A stretch of DNA of 64,000 bases from Xanthomonas sp. DAR 35659 (GTDB lineage: Bacteria > Pseudomonadota > Gammaproteobacteria > Xanthomonadales > Xanthomonadaceae): the NCBI RefSeq assembly GCF_041242975.1, contig NZ_CP162488.1, positions 1,168,001 through 1,232,000 on the forward strand, in the 5' to 3' direction. The notes below the pieces were generated by a model. It worked only from the letters and a program-made list of their open reading frames with translations. It was not told the origin of the DNA and did not search any database. The position numbers and the translations under genes were made by a program. Shown here one piece after another: positions 1 through 8,923 of the stretch (its first letter is position 1; every line of letters begins with the position of its first letter).

Positions 1-169
1 ACTGACGGTTGAGATAGGCGCGTGCGCCTTCCTGGATCGCATCGGCGATCTGCCGCATGCGTTCGTTTCCTGCCGGCTGCGCCAGGATCCAGCGCGTGGA
101 CACGATGCCATAGAGAATCGCCAAGGCCGCGCACGCCAGTGCCACGGTGACCGCATATCGTTCCAGCAT
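1..169 (-). CDS. hppA: Membrane proton-translocating pyrophosphatase, N-terminal fragment
   Basis: Only the first 56 residues are inside the window; the gene continues past the left edge. The fragment starts with a hydrophobic first membrane helix (residues about 4-25) and then reads [16 protein letters not shown], the conserved start of the cytoplasmic segment in membrane pyrophosphatases. A purine-rich ribosome site (GGGAGGGG) lies just upstream of the ATG at 169. In this family PPi hydrolysis drives H+ (or Na+) export across the inner membrane; ion choice cannot be read from this fragment. A PPi-dependent phosphofructokinase lies about 3 kb away, so two PPi-linked energy enzymes share this neighbourhood. 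Confidence 0.88.
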   Translation of the reverse strand, partial: MLERYAVTVALACAALAILYGIVSTRWILAQPAGNERMRQIADAIQEGARAYLNRQ

Positions 170-426
170 GACCCCTCCCAAGGATGTGGATGTCGCCCAA
201 GCATGTGGACGTACTGCGGGATCACACCGAAGGGAGTCCGACACCTGCCACGACTCCGCGGCCGCAACGCGCCGGTGGTGCGTATCGCAATGCTCGACCT
301 GGCCTGAACCGGGCCGAGTATGCGCCCGGGTCCCCCGCATCGCCAGCCGCCGCCGTCGGCCTGGTCTTGGCGCGTCGTTCAGTCTGCGCGTGGCAGCGTT
401 GCGCATCGCTTTCAAGGAGCATGCCC

Positions 427-966
427 ATGCACTCGACGACCCCGGCGCGGCAGCGCGCATTCGCTTCGACCCTGGCCCTGTGCCTGGGCGCCGGCGCCCC
501 GCTGGCGGCACTGGCCGCCGATCCCGTACCGGAGCTGCAGCGCCAGCCCGGTACCGCGCAGGCGGTCGGCGTGGTGCACACGATCCGGCAGATCCCCGAA
601 GCCTGCGTGCGCTTCGAAGGCGTCTACACAGGCGACGCCGCGCAACCGTACAAGTTCTCCGCCGTGCGCAGCAGCCCCACCTGCCAGCCGCGCGCCAGGC
701 TGGTCGAGTTCGACCAGGCCAAGCCCAGCGAGGCGACCGGCTGGAAGTTCAACGATGTGATCCGCATCCCCAGCGCGGCCTGCCCGTCGCAGCAGGCGGT
801 GGTGCGGGTCTGGCGCAAGCCGGTGGCGACCAAGGCGGATCTCGACGGCCAGGGGCAGTCGCGGATCTACCTGGAAGAGGCCAAGAAGCAGGCGGCGGCC
901 GGCGCGATCGCGCAGGTGCCGCAGTTCGCCGCGCAGATGACGCTGGAAGGCAAAGCCTGCCGCTGA
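427..966 (+). CDS. Conserved hypothetical secreted protein
   Basis: This 179-residue protein has a signal peptide (residues 1 to about 31, hydrophobic core [16 protein letters not shown]) and is probably periplasmic or secreted. AAGGAG at 414-419 is 7 nt from the ATG at 427, so that start is preferred over the in-frame ATG at 421, which is only 1 nt away, and over the much earlier ATG at 184. The mature part has four cysteines (in EACVRF, SPTCQP, SAACPS and the C-terminal KACR), which could form two disulfides. No catalytic motif or known domain was recognised. It diverges from hppA. Function unknown. Confidence 0.7.
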   Translation: MHSTTPARQRAFASTLALCLGAGAPLAALAADPVPELQRQPGTAQAVGVVHTIRQIPEACVRFEGVYTGDAAQPYKFSAVRSSPTCQPRARLVEFDQAKPSEATGWKFNDVIRIPSAACPSQQAVVRVWRKPVATKADLDGQGQSRIYLEEAKKQAAAGAIAQVPQFAAQMTLEGKACR

Positions 967-1255
967 GTCGGGACGCGTCGCGGCATTGCGCCGCGCGCGG
1001 CATCCCCACTGGGTCCTGGCGGGATTTGCGGGACGTCGCTCGCTGCGTGCCTGCTTAAGCGCCGCCGCCGAGGCAATGCATGGACATCGGCGGGTTCTGC
1101 GCGTCCTCGCCTGGTGCAATGCGCATGCCCTCAAGCGTCATCGCGTCCAGCGCCGCTGGCGGCCGTCTCGGACTGTCGCGCCCCGCCGCCGAGGCGCACT
1201 GCCGTTGTTTCAGGTGTGCAGTTCGGCGCGTGGGCGCCTTCGAGCCGGTGCAGGC

Positions 1256-1483
1256 CTAGCGCGCCGCGTCCGGCCCTTGTCGCCGCCGCCGCAACCATTC
1301 GTCGGCGACCTCGCCCATGTTCTTGGGCACACCGTCCTTGATCCATGCCATGAAGCCGCGATCGAACTTGAACTCGGCGCCGCATGTGCCGCTGAGGAAG
1401 CGGCGGACTGCCTGCGTATTCCGATAGGTCTTGTCGACCGGCGTCGCGTGTGTGATCGGGCCGTTGTGCCAATCGAAGCTCAT
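1256..1483 (-). CDS. Small DUF6434-type protein
   Basis: A 75-residue cytoplasmic protein without signal peptide or membrane segment. It opens with FDWHNGPITHATPV and continues with YRNTQAVRRFL, CGAEFKFDRGFMAWIK and MGEVADEWLRRRR, which matches my memory of the small DUF6434 domain, sometimes found beside SAP-type DNA-binding modules. The C-terminus is basic. The function of the family is not known to me. It is transcribed away from the ChaN-like gene that starts at 1578. Domain assignment is from recall of the pattern, not from a search. Confidence 0.65.
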   Translation of the reverse strand: MSFDWHNGPITHATPVDKTYRNTQAVRRFLSGTCGAEFKFDRGFMAWIKDGVPKNMGEVADEWLRRRRQGPDAAR

Positions 1484-1577
1484 CTCGTTCCTTGCTGATC
1501 GTGTGCGCCGGTCGCGGCCTTGTCTTCCGTCGCGCTCCTGGAAATACTACCGCACGCGCCAAAAGGTCCGAGCATCC

Positions 1578-2909
1578 GTGCGGTTTCAATCGATTGTCGG
1601 CGGCTTGTTGTGGCTGGTGGCGGCGACGGCCGCGAGTACGGCCGCGATGTCTTCCGCCACGGCGGCCTCGCCGGTCGTGCCGGACGCGCCCGCGCCGGAC
1701 GCGGCGGCGCGCGTCCAGGCCGCCAACGACCAGTCCGTGCAGGACGCCATGCATGGCCGCTATCTGGATGCCTCGTTCGGCCTGCTGGTGCATCTCGGCG
1801 TCGCCTCGGCGGGCGACATCCAGGATGAGGACGTGTTCGATCAATGGGCGCAGGTGATGTCGTGCATGACCGGCATGCCGACGTTCAATCCGGCGAAGGC
1901 GGCGGATTTCCACGTGCCCGAGGAACAGCTCGCCGACCTGCGCGCCGCGCACGGCGTTTCCGCGCTTGCGGAGATCGTGCGCCGCGCGCGCCGCACCAGC
2001 ATCGTGATCCTCGACGAGAACCATCTCGATCCACGCGGCCGCGCGTTCGCGCTGGAGGTCGCGCGCGCCTTGCGCCCGCTCGGCTACACGACGCTGGCGG
2101 TGGAGGCGTTGAAGCGCGATGCCGACGATGCGGTCTCGCGCGACAAGATGGCGGCGCTCTCGAAGGACGGCTATCCACGGCAGACAAGCGGCTACTACCT
2201 GCACGATCCCGTCTTCGCCGATTTCCTGCGCCAGTCGCTCGCGCTGGGCTACCACCCGGTGTCGTACGAAACCACGCGCACGGACTACGCCGCCGATCCC
2301 GGTGAGGCCCAGGCGCAGCGGGAGCAGGACCAGGTCGACAACCTCATCCGGCGTGCGCTCGGGCAGGCTCCCGCCAGCAAGATCCTGATCTATGCCGGCG
2401 AACACCATGCCGCCGAACGGCCGATCGCCGCAGAGGGCGCAAAGGTCGAGATGATGGCGCAGCGCCTCAAGCGGGCCACGGGCATCGATCCGCTGACGAT
2501 CGACCAGGCGGGCCTGTCGCCGATTCCGATGAATCGGCCCGACGCCGACCTGTACGCCATCGCCGAGCCCAAGACCCATGGCCGATCCGTGGTGCTGATG
2601 CGGCACGGCAAGCCGCTGACGGTGGGCCTGCTCGCGGGTTCGGTCGATCTTCAGGTTGTGCACCCGCGCACGACGCTCGTCGCCGGGCGTCCGCAATGGC
2701 TGGAGGGCATGGGCCGCACGCCGAGTCCGATCCCGCAGGCGCTGTTGCCGACGGCCGGCACCCGCCTGGTCCAGGCCTTCGTCGCGCGCGAGGGCGACGA
2801 CGCGATCGCGCTGGACCAGGTGCTGGTCGCGCCGGGAACCGCGGCGCCCGCGTTGATGCTGCCGTCGCTGCCGGTTCGCTATGCCGTGCAGGAACGCGAC
2901 GCGCGCTGA
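1578..2909 (+). CDS. ChaN/Tiki-like secreted protein
   Basis: A 443-residue protein. The GTG at 1578 is chosen because it directly precedes a signal peptide (LLWLVAATAASTAAMSSATA) and follows an AAAGGT element at 1562; the open frame extends further upstream without such features. The central part contains SIVILDENHLDPRGRAFALE followed by a helix and LGYTTLAVEAL, which resembles the E-N-H core of the ChaN/TraB/Tiki superfamily. A second histidine motif (YAGEHHAAE) lies near residue 278. Some relatives bind haem or act as metalloproteases; the role here cannot be named. The last 130 residues look like a separate beta-rich domain. It has no operon partner. Confidence 0.6.
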   Translation: MRFQSIVGGLLWLVAATAASTAAMSSATAASPVVPDAPAPDAAARVQAANDQSVQDAMHGRYLDASFGLLVHLGVASAGDIQDEDVFDQWAQVMSCMTGMPTFNPAKAADFHVPEEQLADLRAAHGVSALAEIVRRARRTSIVILDENHLDPRGRAFALEVARALRPLGYTTLAVEALKRDADDAVSRDKMAALSKDGYPRQTSGYYLHDPVFADFLRQSLALGYHPVSYETTRTDYAADPGEAQAQREQDQVDNLIRRALGQAPASKILIYAGEHHAAERPIAAEGAKVEMMAQRLKRATGIDPLTIDQAGLSPIPMNRPDADLYAIAEPKTHGRSVVLMRHGKPLTVGLLAGSVDLQVVHPRTTLVAGRPQWLEGMGRTPSPIPQALLPTAGTRLVQAFVAREGDDAIALDQVLVAPGTAAPALMLPSLPVRYAVQERDAR

Positions 2910-3141
2910 GGCCTGCAACGCGATCGGCACAGCCGGCCCAATCGCGTTGCCAGGTCTTGGGCAGTCGTGAGGCTGCGCTGCGCAGCCGCACTTGGCAGCA
3001 GGTTGGAGAACTGATGCCACTGCGTTCTTTCCGGCGCTCCTCGGCGCCTGCGTGATCCTGCAGGCGGCGCGATCCCGCCGCGCGGCGAGATCGCATCCGT
3101 TCCCGCCGATGCGCCGTCATGGCCGGCGCGCACCGTGAGGG

Positions 3142-4401
3142 TCACCCCTCCCAGGCGGGCAGCTTCTTCTTCACCGCCACGTTCTTCAGCGCCACGTACT
3201 TCGGCAGCCCGTCGCTGCGGTCGTAGGGCGGGTAGGCCTCGCCGCGGATCAGCGGTTGCAGGTAGCGGCGCGCTTTCTCGGTGATGCCGAACCCGTCCTT
3301 GCGCAGGAACGCCGGCGGCATCTTCTTCTCGTGGTTGGCGATCTTGCTCAGCGGTGCGGCCTCGATCTTCCAGCGGTACGGCGCATCGCTGCTGCGCACG
3401 ATCACCGGCATCACCGCGTTCATGCCTTTCAGCGCGAACTGCACTGCGGCCTTGCCGGCCGCCTGCGCCTGCTCCCAGTCGGTCTTGGAGGCGATGTGGC
3501 GGGCCGAGCGCTGCAGGTAGTCGGGCAGGGTCCAGTGCACCTTGTAGCCGATTTCGGCCTTGACCTTGCCGGCCAGATACGAGGCCACGCCGCCGAGCTG
3601 GCTGTGGCCGAACGCGTCGGTGCCGCCGCCGGCATCGGCGACGAAGCGCCCGTCCGCGGTCTGGATGCCTTCGCTGGCCACTACCACGCACCAGCCGACC
3701 TTGTCCACCACCTTGCGCACCTGCGCCAGGAAGGCGGCTTCGTCGTAGGCGCGCTCGGGGAACAGGATGATCTGCGGCGCGTCGTCCGGCGACTGCGCGG
3801 CCAGCCCGGCCGCAGCGGCCAGCCAGCCGGCATGGCGGCCCATGGCTTCGTAGACAAACACCTTGGTCGAGGTCTCGGCCATCGCCGCCACGTCCAGCGC
3901 CGCCTCGCGCACCGCCACCGCGGTGTACTTGGCCGCCGAGCCGAAGCCGGGGCAGGTGTCGGTGACCGCCAGATCGTTGTCGATGGTCTTGGGCACGCCG
4001 ATGCAGTGCAACGGATAGCCGAACGCATCGGCCAGCTGCGACACCTTCCAGGCGGTGTCGGCCGAATCGTTGCCGCCGTTGTAGAGGAAGTAGCGCACGT
4101 CGTGCGCCTTGAACACCTCCAGCAGGCGCTCGTACTTGGCGCGGTCGGTGTCCAGCGACTTGAGCTTGTAGCGGCACGAGCCGAACGCGCCGCCCGGCGT
4201 GTGCGCCAGCGCGCGGATCGCCGCGGCCGATTCCTTGGAGGTGTCGATCAGGTCCTCGCGCAGCGCGCCGAGGATGCCGTTGCGCGCGGCCAGCACCTTC
4301 ACCTTGCGCGCCCGCGCCTCGCCGATGACGGCGGCGGCGCTGGCGTTGATGACGGCGGTGACGCCGCCGGACTGGGCGTACAGCAGGGTGCCTTGGGCCA
4401 T
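3142..4401 (-). CDS. pfp: Pyrophosphate-dependent 6-phosphofructokinase
   Basis: Interconverts fructose 6-phosphate and fructose 1,6-bisphosphate using PPi instead of ATP, in the cytoplasm. The protein has 419 residues. Motifs seen: GGNDS (109-113), where ATP enzymes have GGDGS; PKTIDND (137-143) with the catalytic aspartates; and MGRHAGW (187-193). The xanthomonad enzyme of this type has been described as PPi-dependent. The start at 4401 (MAQGTLLYAQ) is used because AGGAG lies about 10 nt upstream; the frame could begin 10 codons earlier. The gene diverges from adk, with 146 bp between the starts. Confidence 0.93.
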   Translation of the reverse strand: MAQGTLLYAQSGGVTAVINASAAAVIGEARARKVKVLAARNGILGALREDLIDTSKESAAAIRALAHTPGGAFGSCRYKLKSLDTDRAKYERLLEVFKAHDVRYFLYNGGNDSADTAWKVSQLADAFGYPLHCIGVPKTIDNDLAVTDTCPGFGSAAKYTAVAVREAALDVAAMAETSTKVFVYEAMGRHAGWLAAAAGLAAQSPDDAPQIILFPERAYDEAAFLAQVRKVVDKVGWCVVVASEGIQTADGRFVADAGGGTDAFGHSQLGGVASYLAGKVKAEIGYKVHWTLPDYLQRSARHIASKTDWEQAQAAGKAAVQFALKGMNAVMPVIVRSSDAPYRWKIEAAPLSKIANHEKKMPPAFLRKDGFGITEKARRYLQPLIRGEAYPPYDRSDGLPKYVALKNVAVKKKLPAWEG

Positions 4402-4547
4402 GGTCGGGGTTCGCTCCTGGGGTGGGGACATTGCCGGGACATTGCCCGGATGCGGTAAGCTGGGGGAATTGCGGTACAGCGCAGGCGAGGTCCCCCGAGT
4501 CTAACGCCGCCGGCCGCGCACGGTACTTTCCTCGAGGAGTCAGGTTG

Positions 4548-5111
4548 ATGCGATTGGTTCTGTTGGGACCGCCCGGATCGGGCAAGGGCACGCAGGCGGC
4601 CCGCCTGAAGGACGAGCTGCAGATTCCGCACATTTCCACCGGCGACCTGCTGCGCGCCGAAGTCGCCGCCGGCACTCCGCTGGGCGTGCAGGCCAAGGAA
4701 GTGATGGCGCGCGGCGACCTGGTCTCCGACGACATCCTGCTCGGCATGCTCGAATCGCGCCTGGGCCGCGACGACGTCGCCAATGGCTTCATCCTCGACG
4801 GCTACCCGCGCAACCTGGCCCAGGCCTCGGCGCTGGACGAACTGCTGGCCAAGATCGGCCAGCCGCTGGACGCGGTGGTGCAACTGGACGTGGCCACCGA
4901 ACTGCTGGTCGAACGTATCGCCGGCCGCGCCAAGGCCGAAGGCCGCGAAGACGACAATCCCGAGTCGGTGCGCAAGCGCCTGCAGGTGTACAACGACTCG
5001 ACCGCGCCGGTGATCGGCTTCTACGACAAGCGCGGCACCCTGGCGCGCGTGGACGGCGTCGGCTCGCTGGACGACGTGCTCGCCCGCATCCTGGCGGCGA
5101 TCGGCCGCTGA
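4548..5111 (+). CDS. adk: Adenylate kinase, short-lid form
   Basis: Catalyses AMP + ATP = 2 ADP in the cytoplasm. The 187-residue protein begins MRLVLLGPPGSGKGTQ, with the P-loop at residues 7-15. The AMP-binding region ISTGDLLR and the FILDGYPRN motif are present. The lid is the short form lacking the extra zinc or beta segment, which explains the length below the usual 210-220. GAGGAG at 4534-4539 sets the ATG at 4548. It diverges from pfp and is followed by a GC-rich hairpin. Together with pfp and the pyrophosphatase it forms a phosphoryl-energy neighbourhood. Confidence 0.96.
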   Translation: MRLVLLGPPGSGKGTQAARLKDELQIPHISTGDLLRAEVAAGTPLGVQAKEVMARGDLVSDDILLGMLESRLGRDDVANGFILDGYPRNLAQASALDELLAKIGQPLDAVVQLDVATELLVERIAGRAKAEGREDDNPESVRKRLQVYNDSTAPVIGFYDKRGTLARVDGVGSLDDVLARILAAIGR

Positions 5112-5120
5112 GCCGGCCCT

Positions 5121-5156
5121 GCGCCGGGCGGCCGCGCTGCGGCGCCCGGCGCGTTT
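5121..5156 (+). terminator. Possible adk terminator hairpin
   Basis: GCGCCGGGCG (5121-5130) pairs perfectly with CGCCCGGCGC (5143-5152) around a 12-nt loop. Only three T follow, so termination would be weak or assisted. Confidence 0.45.
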
Positions 5157-5269
5157 GGTGCGCGCAGGCCATCCGTGGCCGCGCCTGCATGGGCGCGAGG
5201 CGAACCTGGTCGGGTGCGATGGGGGGCTTTTCGGCCCTGGCAGCATCCGCCGTCGGAGGGATCATCGCG

Positions 5270-6090
5270 GCGTCCGTCGCGATGGAATCCTCTCCAGCAA
5301 GAAGCGCGCGTTGCGCAAGCTGGGTGCACTGTAGGAGGGGCTTCAGCCCCGACCTGCATCCGCGGCCGGAAGACTCGCCGCTGCGTTCTTCGCGGTTGAA
5401 ACCGCTCCTGCAAGAAGCTCGCGCTGCGCTGGCTGGGTGCACTGTAGGAGGGGCTTCAGCCCCGACCTGCATCCGCGACCGGAAGACTCGCCGCTGCGCT
5501 CGTCGCGGTTGAAACCGCTCCTACAAGAAGCTCGCGCTGCGCTGGCTGGGTGCACTGTAGGAGGGGCTTCAGCCCCGACCTGCATCCGCGGCTGGAAGAC
5601 TCGCCGCTGCGTTCTTCGCGGTTGAAACCGCTCCTGCAAGAAGCTCGCGCTGCGCTGGCTGGGTGCACTGTAGGAGGGGCTTCAGCCCCGACCTGCATCC
5701 GCGACCGGAAGACTCGCCGCTGCGCTCGTCGCGGTTGAAACCGCTCCTACAAGAAGCTCGCGCTGCGCTGGCTGGGTGCACTGTAGGAGGGGCTTCAGCC
5801 CCGACCTGCATCCGCGGCCGGAGGACTCGCCGCTGCGCTCGTCGCGGTTGAAGCCGCTCCTACAAGAAGCTCGCGTTGCGCTGGCTGGGTGCACTGTAGG
5901 AGGGGCTTCAGCCCCGACTTGCATCCGCGGCCGGAAGACTCGCCGCCGCGTTCGTCGCGGCTGAAGCCGCTCCTACAAGAAGCTCGCACTGCGCTGGCTG
6001 GGTGCACTGTGGGAGGGACTTCAGTCCCGACGGCGTCCGCAGCCGGAGCGCTCGCCGTTGTCTTTGCCGCAGTTGAACCATCTCATCAAG
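5270..6090. repeat. Tandem array of 113-bp palindrome-containing units
   Basis: Six consecutive units begin at 5321, 5434, 5547, 5660, 5773 and 5886, each exactly 113 bp apart. A degenerate seventh starts at 5999, and a partial unit precedes the first. Every unit carries TGTAGGAGGGGCTTCAGCC near its start and an inverted partner (GGTTGAAACCGCTCCTACA or a variant) about 60 bp later, so each can fold into a long hairpin. Units 1 and 3 share variants (TTCTTCGCGG, CTCCTGCAAG); units 2 and 4 share others (CTCGTCGCGG, CTCCTACAAG). This points to amplification of a two-unit, 226-bp block. The 62-80-residue open frames here repeat with the array and are not genes. Confidence 0.95.
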
Positions 6091-6593
6091 CGCCGCGTGA
6101 TCCACGCGCTCTCGCGCTGCGGGCGAAACCCTGGGCGCCCAACCCATTGGCGGCCTGGCCATGGCGCACGGCTCCCACTGCCGCACGCTCGGCGCGACGC
6201 GCACCACGCTGGCTGGCTCACGCCAGCGTCGCAGTCCAGCGAAGGCCGGGCGACACCGTACCCCCCGCCACGCGCGAGGGCGGGCGGGAGGCCGGAAACC
6301 ATCAGGTGCCAGCGAACGGGCTTGCTCAGGGCCCCACAACATGAGCTCCCTTGGGGATGGCCTCTTGGGGAGTAGGACCGCAGGGTGTTGCGGCTGGCCC
6401 GTTCATTTTCGGTGTCGGCTCCCGACTTGCCTATCGGGAACTTTCTGCGGGGCATGTGGGGGATTCCCTGCTTGACGCGGCGGTGGTTCCGGGCCCCGAA
6501 ACGGCGCGCGCGCCGGGGCCGACCAGCAGTGCCCGCCGTCGGCCGCCCGGCACGCCGGTTTGCGCGCGTCGGGGGATCGGCGACAATCGGCGC
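6091..6593. other. Non-coding stretch between repeat array and mpl
   Basis: About 500 bp with no convincing gene. The early part looks like decayed sequence following the repeat array. GGGGAGTAG occurs near 6367, but without the partner elements needed to call a riboswitch. The mpl promoter presumably lies in the last 100 bp; no clear -35/-10 pair was found. Confidence 0.5.
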
Positions 6594-8033
6594 ATGAGCA
6601 AGCTCCATATTCTCGGCATCGCCGGTACATTCATGGGCGGTGTCGCCGCGCTGGCGCGCGAACTCGGCCATGACGTCGAAGGCAGCGACCAGGCGATCTA
6701 TCCGCCGATGTCCACGCAACTGGAACAGTTGGGGATCGCGTTGAAGCAGGGCTATCTGCCCGAGCACATCGACGCCGACTGCGCGCAGGTGATCGTCGGC
6801 AATGCGTTGTCGCGCGGCAACCCCGCGGTGGAGGCGGTGCTGGACGACGGCCGCGCCTACACCTCCGGCGCGCAGTGGCTGAGCGAGCAGGTGCTGCCCG
6901 GCCGCGACACGCTGGCAGTGGCCGGCACCCACGGCAAGACCACCACCACCAGCATCCTCACCTGGCTGCTGCACGCCGCCGGCCGCGAGCCCGGCTTCCT
7001 GATCGGTGGCGTGGCCGAGGATTTCGGGGTGTCGGCGCGGCTGGGGCGTCCGGTTGCCGAACCCTCGTCCGTCGCTTCGCGCCACCTCTTCCCGGGGGAA
7101 GACGGGGATCAGAGGCCGGGCCCGACGGACCGGCCGCTCTTCGTTGTCGAAGCCGACGAGTACGACACCGCGTTCTTCGACAAGCGCAGCAAGTTCGTGC
7201 ATTACCGGCCGCTGGTGGCCATCCTCAACAACCTCGAGTACGACCACGCCGACATCTTCCCGGACGTGGCGGCGATCCAGCGCCAGTTCCACCATCTGGT
7301 GCGCACCGTGCCGCGGCGCGGGCGGCTGATCGTCAACGGCGAGGACGCGCACCTGCGCGAGGTGCTGGCGATGGGCTGCTGGACGCCGGTGGAGCGGTTC
7401 GGCTTCGATCCGGCGTTCGAATGGAGCGCGCGCCTGCTGGCCGACGATGGCAGCCGGTTCGTGGTGCTGCAGCACGGCAGCGAACTGGGCGAGGTGCGCT
7501 GGCCGCTGCTCGGCCGGCACAACGTAATGAATGCGCTGGCGGCGCTGGCCGCGGCGCATGCGGTCGGCGTGGCGCCGGCGCAGGTGATGCCGGCGCTGGC
7601 GCGGTTCCGCAGCGTCAAGCGGCGCCTGGAAGTGCTCGGCCAGGCGCGCGGCATCACCGTCTACGACGATTTCGCGCATCACCCCACCGCGATCCGCACC
7701 ACCCTGGAAGGCTTGCGCGCCAAGGTCGGCGCGGCGCGCATCGTGGTGGCGATGGAGCCGCGCAGCAATTCGATGCGCCTGGGCGCGCACGCGCAGGCGC
7801 TGGCGCCGTCGCTGGACGCGGCCGATGCGGTGGTGTTCCTGCAACGCCCGGAACTGGCCTGGGACGCCGCCAAGGTGATCTCCGCCGTGCGCGGCCAGGC
7901 CAGCGCCGCCGCGGACGTGGACGCGCTGCTGGCGGCGCTGCAGGCGCAGGCGCGGGCCGGCGACCATGTGGTGTTCATGTCCAACGGCGGCTTCGACGGC
8001 GCGCCGCGGCGTTTCCTGGCGGCCTTGCAATGA
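6594..8033 (+). CDS. mpl: UDP-MurNAc:L-Ala-D-Glu-mDAP ligase
   Basis: Attaches the recycled murein tripeptide to UDP-MurNAc in the cytoplasm (peptidoglycan recycling). The 479-residue protein has the N-terminal LGIAGTFMGGVAAL nucleotide-fold motif, the ATP-binding GTHGKTTTT at residues 111-119, the VEADEYDTAFFDKRSK signature specific to Mpl, and a C-terminal Mur ligase domain. Residues about 152-181, between GVSARLG and PLFVVEADEY, are an extra stretch of roughly 27 residues absent from the E. coli protein as I recall it. The ATG at 6594 starts directly at the nucleotide fold. The next gene starts 28 bp downstream. Confidence 0.93.
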   Translation: MSKLHILGIAGTFMGGVAALARELGHDVEGSDQAIYPPMSTQLEQLGIALKQGYLPEHIDADCAQVIVGNALSRGNPAVEAVLDDGRAYTSGAQWLSEQVLPGRDTLAVAGTHGKTTTTSILTWLLHAAGREPGFLIGGVAEDFGVSARLGRPVAEPSSVASRHLFPGEDGDQRPGPTDRPLFVVEADEYDTAFFDKRSKFVHYRPLVAILNNLEYDHADIFPDVAAIQRQFHHLVRTVPRRGRLIVNGEDAHLREVLAMGCWTPVERFGFDPAFEWSARLLADDGSRFVVLQHGSELGEVRWPLLGRHNVMNALAALAAAHAVGVAPAQVMPALARFRSVKRRLEVLGQARGITVYDDFAHHPTAIRTTLEGLRAKVGAARIVVAMEPRSNSMRLGAHAQALAPSLDAADAVVFLQRPELAWDAAKVISAVRGQASAAADVDALLAALQAQARAGDHVVFMSNGGFDGAPRRFLAALQ

Positions 8034-8061
8034 GCGCCGTGGGCCGCGGCGGAGCGCGCGC

Positions 8062-8643
8062 ATGAGCGAGGAGCGCGGCACCCTGCCGCTGTTCCCGCTG
8101 CAGGCGGTGCTGCTGCCGGGGGCGGCGATCAAGCTGCGCGTGTTCGAACGCCGCTATCTGGATATGGTGCGCGACTGCGGCCGCAGCGGCAGCGGCTTCG
8201 GCGTGTGCCTGATCCTGGAAGGCGCCGAGACCGGCGCGCCGGCGGTGCCGGCGGCCTACGGCACCGAGGCGCGCATCGTCGATTTCGACCTGGGGGCCGA
8301 TGGCGTGCTGGTGTTGAGCCTGCGCGGCGGGCGCCGCTTCCACGTGCTGCGCAGCCGGGTGCGCGATAACGGCCTGGTGGTCGGCGACGTGTACTGGCGC
8401 GAGCCGGACAGCGACGACGAACTGCAGCCGCAGCATGCGCTGTTGTCGACCGTGCTGGACAGCATCCTCGACCAGGCCGCCAGCGTGTATCCGGTGACCG
8501 GTCCGCGCCTGCTCGACCAGGCCGCCTGGGTCGGCTGGCGCCTGGCCGAACTGCTGCCGCTGCAGGAGCGCCAGCGCCTGGCGCTGTTGCAGGAGGACGA
8601 TCCGCACGAGCGGCTGGAGCAGTTGCTGGGGTGGATTCCCTGA
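8062..8643 (+). CDS. Lon N-terminal (substrate-binding) domain protein
   Basis: A 193-residue protein made only of the Lon/PUA-like N-terminal domain: LPLFPLQAVLLPGAAIKLRVFERRYLDMV at the start, then beta-rich segments and a helical tail ending LEQLLGWIP. It lacks the AAA+ and protease parts of Lon. Stand-alone copies are common in proteobacteria; they may bind substrates or small molecules, but the function is not established. It lies 28 bp after mpl in the same direction and is probably co-transcribed. There is no signal peptide. Confidence 0.85.
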   Translation: MSEERGTLPLFPLQAVLLPGAAIKLRVFERRYLDMVRDCGRSGSGFGVCLILEGAETGAPAVPAAYGTEARIVDFDLGADGVLVLSLRGGRRFHVLRSRVRDNGLVVGDVYWREPDSDDELQPQHALLSTVLDSILDQAASVYPVTGPRLLDQAAWVGWRLAELLPLQERQRLALLQEDDPHERLEQLLGWIP

Positions 8644-8722
8644 GGGGCCGGGATTGGGGATTGGCAGGGCTGCGTGGCGGACCGCCAGCGGTGTCTGTCG
8701 AACGCCACGCTCCGGCGCTGCC

Positions 8723-8873
8723 GTAGGAGCGGCTTCAGCCGCGACAGGCGCCCTCCCTCGCTGGGATCGTCCATGCCATGGCGCTGAACGCGTAGATGCG
8801 ACGAACCGGCCTGGATCATCCGGCGCGATACGGTTCGCCGGACGGTGTCTGTCGCGGCTGAAGCCGCTCCTAC
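8723..8873. repeat. Widely spaced pair of intergenic palindrome arms
   Basis: A 25-bp arm at 8723-8747 (GTAGGAGCGGCTTCAGCC...) and its perfect reverse complement at 8849-8873 are separated by 101 bp. This is the same family as the array at 5.3-6.1 kb. It sits between convergent genes and could act as a bidirectional terminator. Confidence 0.9.
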
Positions 8874-8923
8874 AAGCGCTTCGCTCCGCGCGCCGTTGGC
8901 GGTGAAAAGCGGAGGGGTTTGCG

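Noticed and set aside
1131..3020. Long minus-strand open frame of 629 codons opposite the ChaN-like gene
   Set aside because: Arg/His/Gly-rich composition typical of a shadow frame in GC-rich DNA; the plus-strand frame has a signal peptide and a family motif.
4402..4547. Clear -35/-10 pairs for the divergent pfp and adk promoters
   Set aside because: Several TTG- and TA-containing hexamers exist but none has 16-18 bp spacing, so no promoter is called.
5321..6007. The regular 113-bp repeats looked at first like a CRISPR array
   Set aside because: The whole unit is repeated, including the would-be spacers; unit length is too long, arms are palindromic members of a dispersed family, and no cas gene is present.
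6340..6440. GGGGAGTAG motif suggesting a yybP-ykoY (Mn) riboswitch before mpl
   Set aside because: The second conserved loop of that riboswitch class is not found downstream, and mpl is not a known target.
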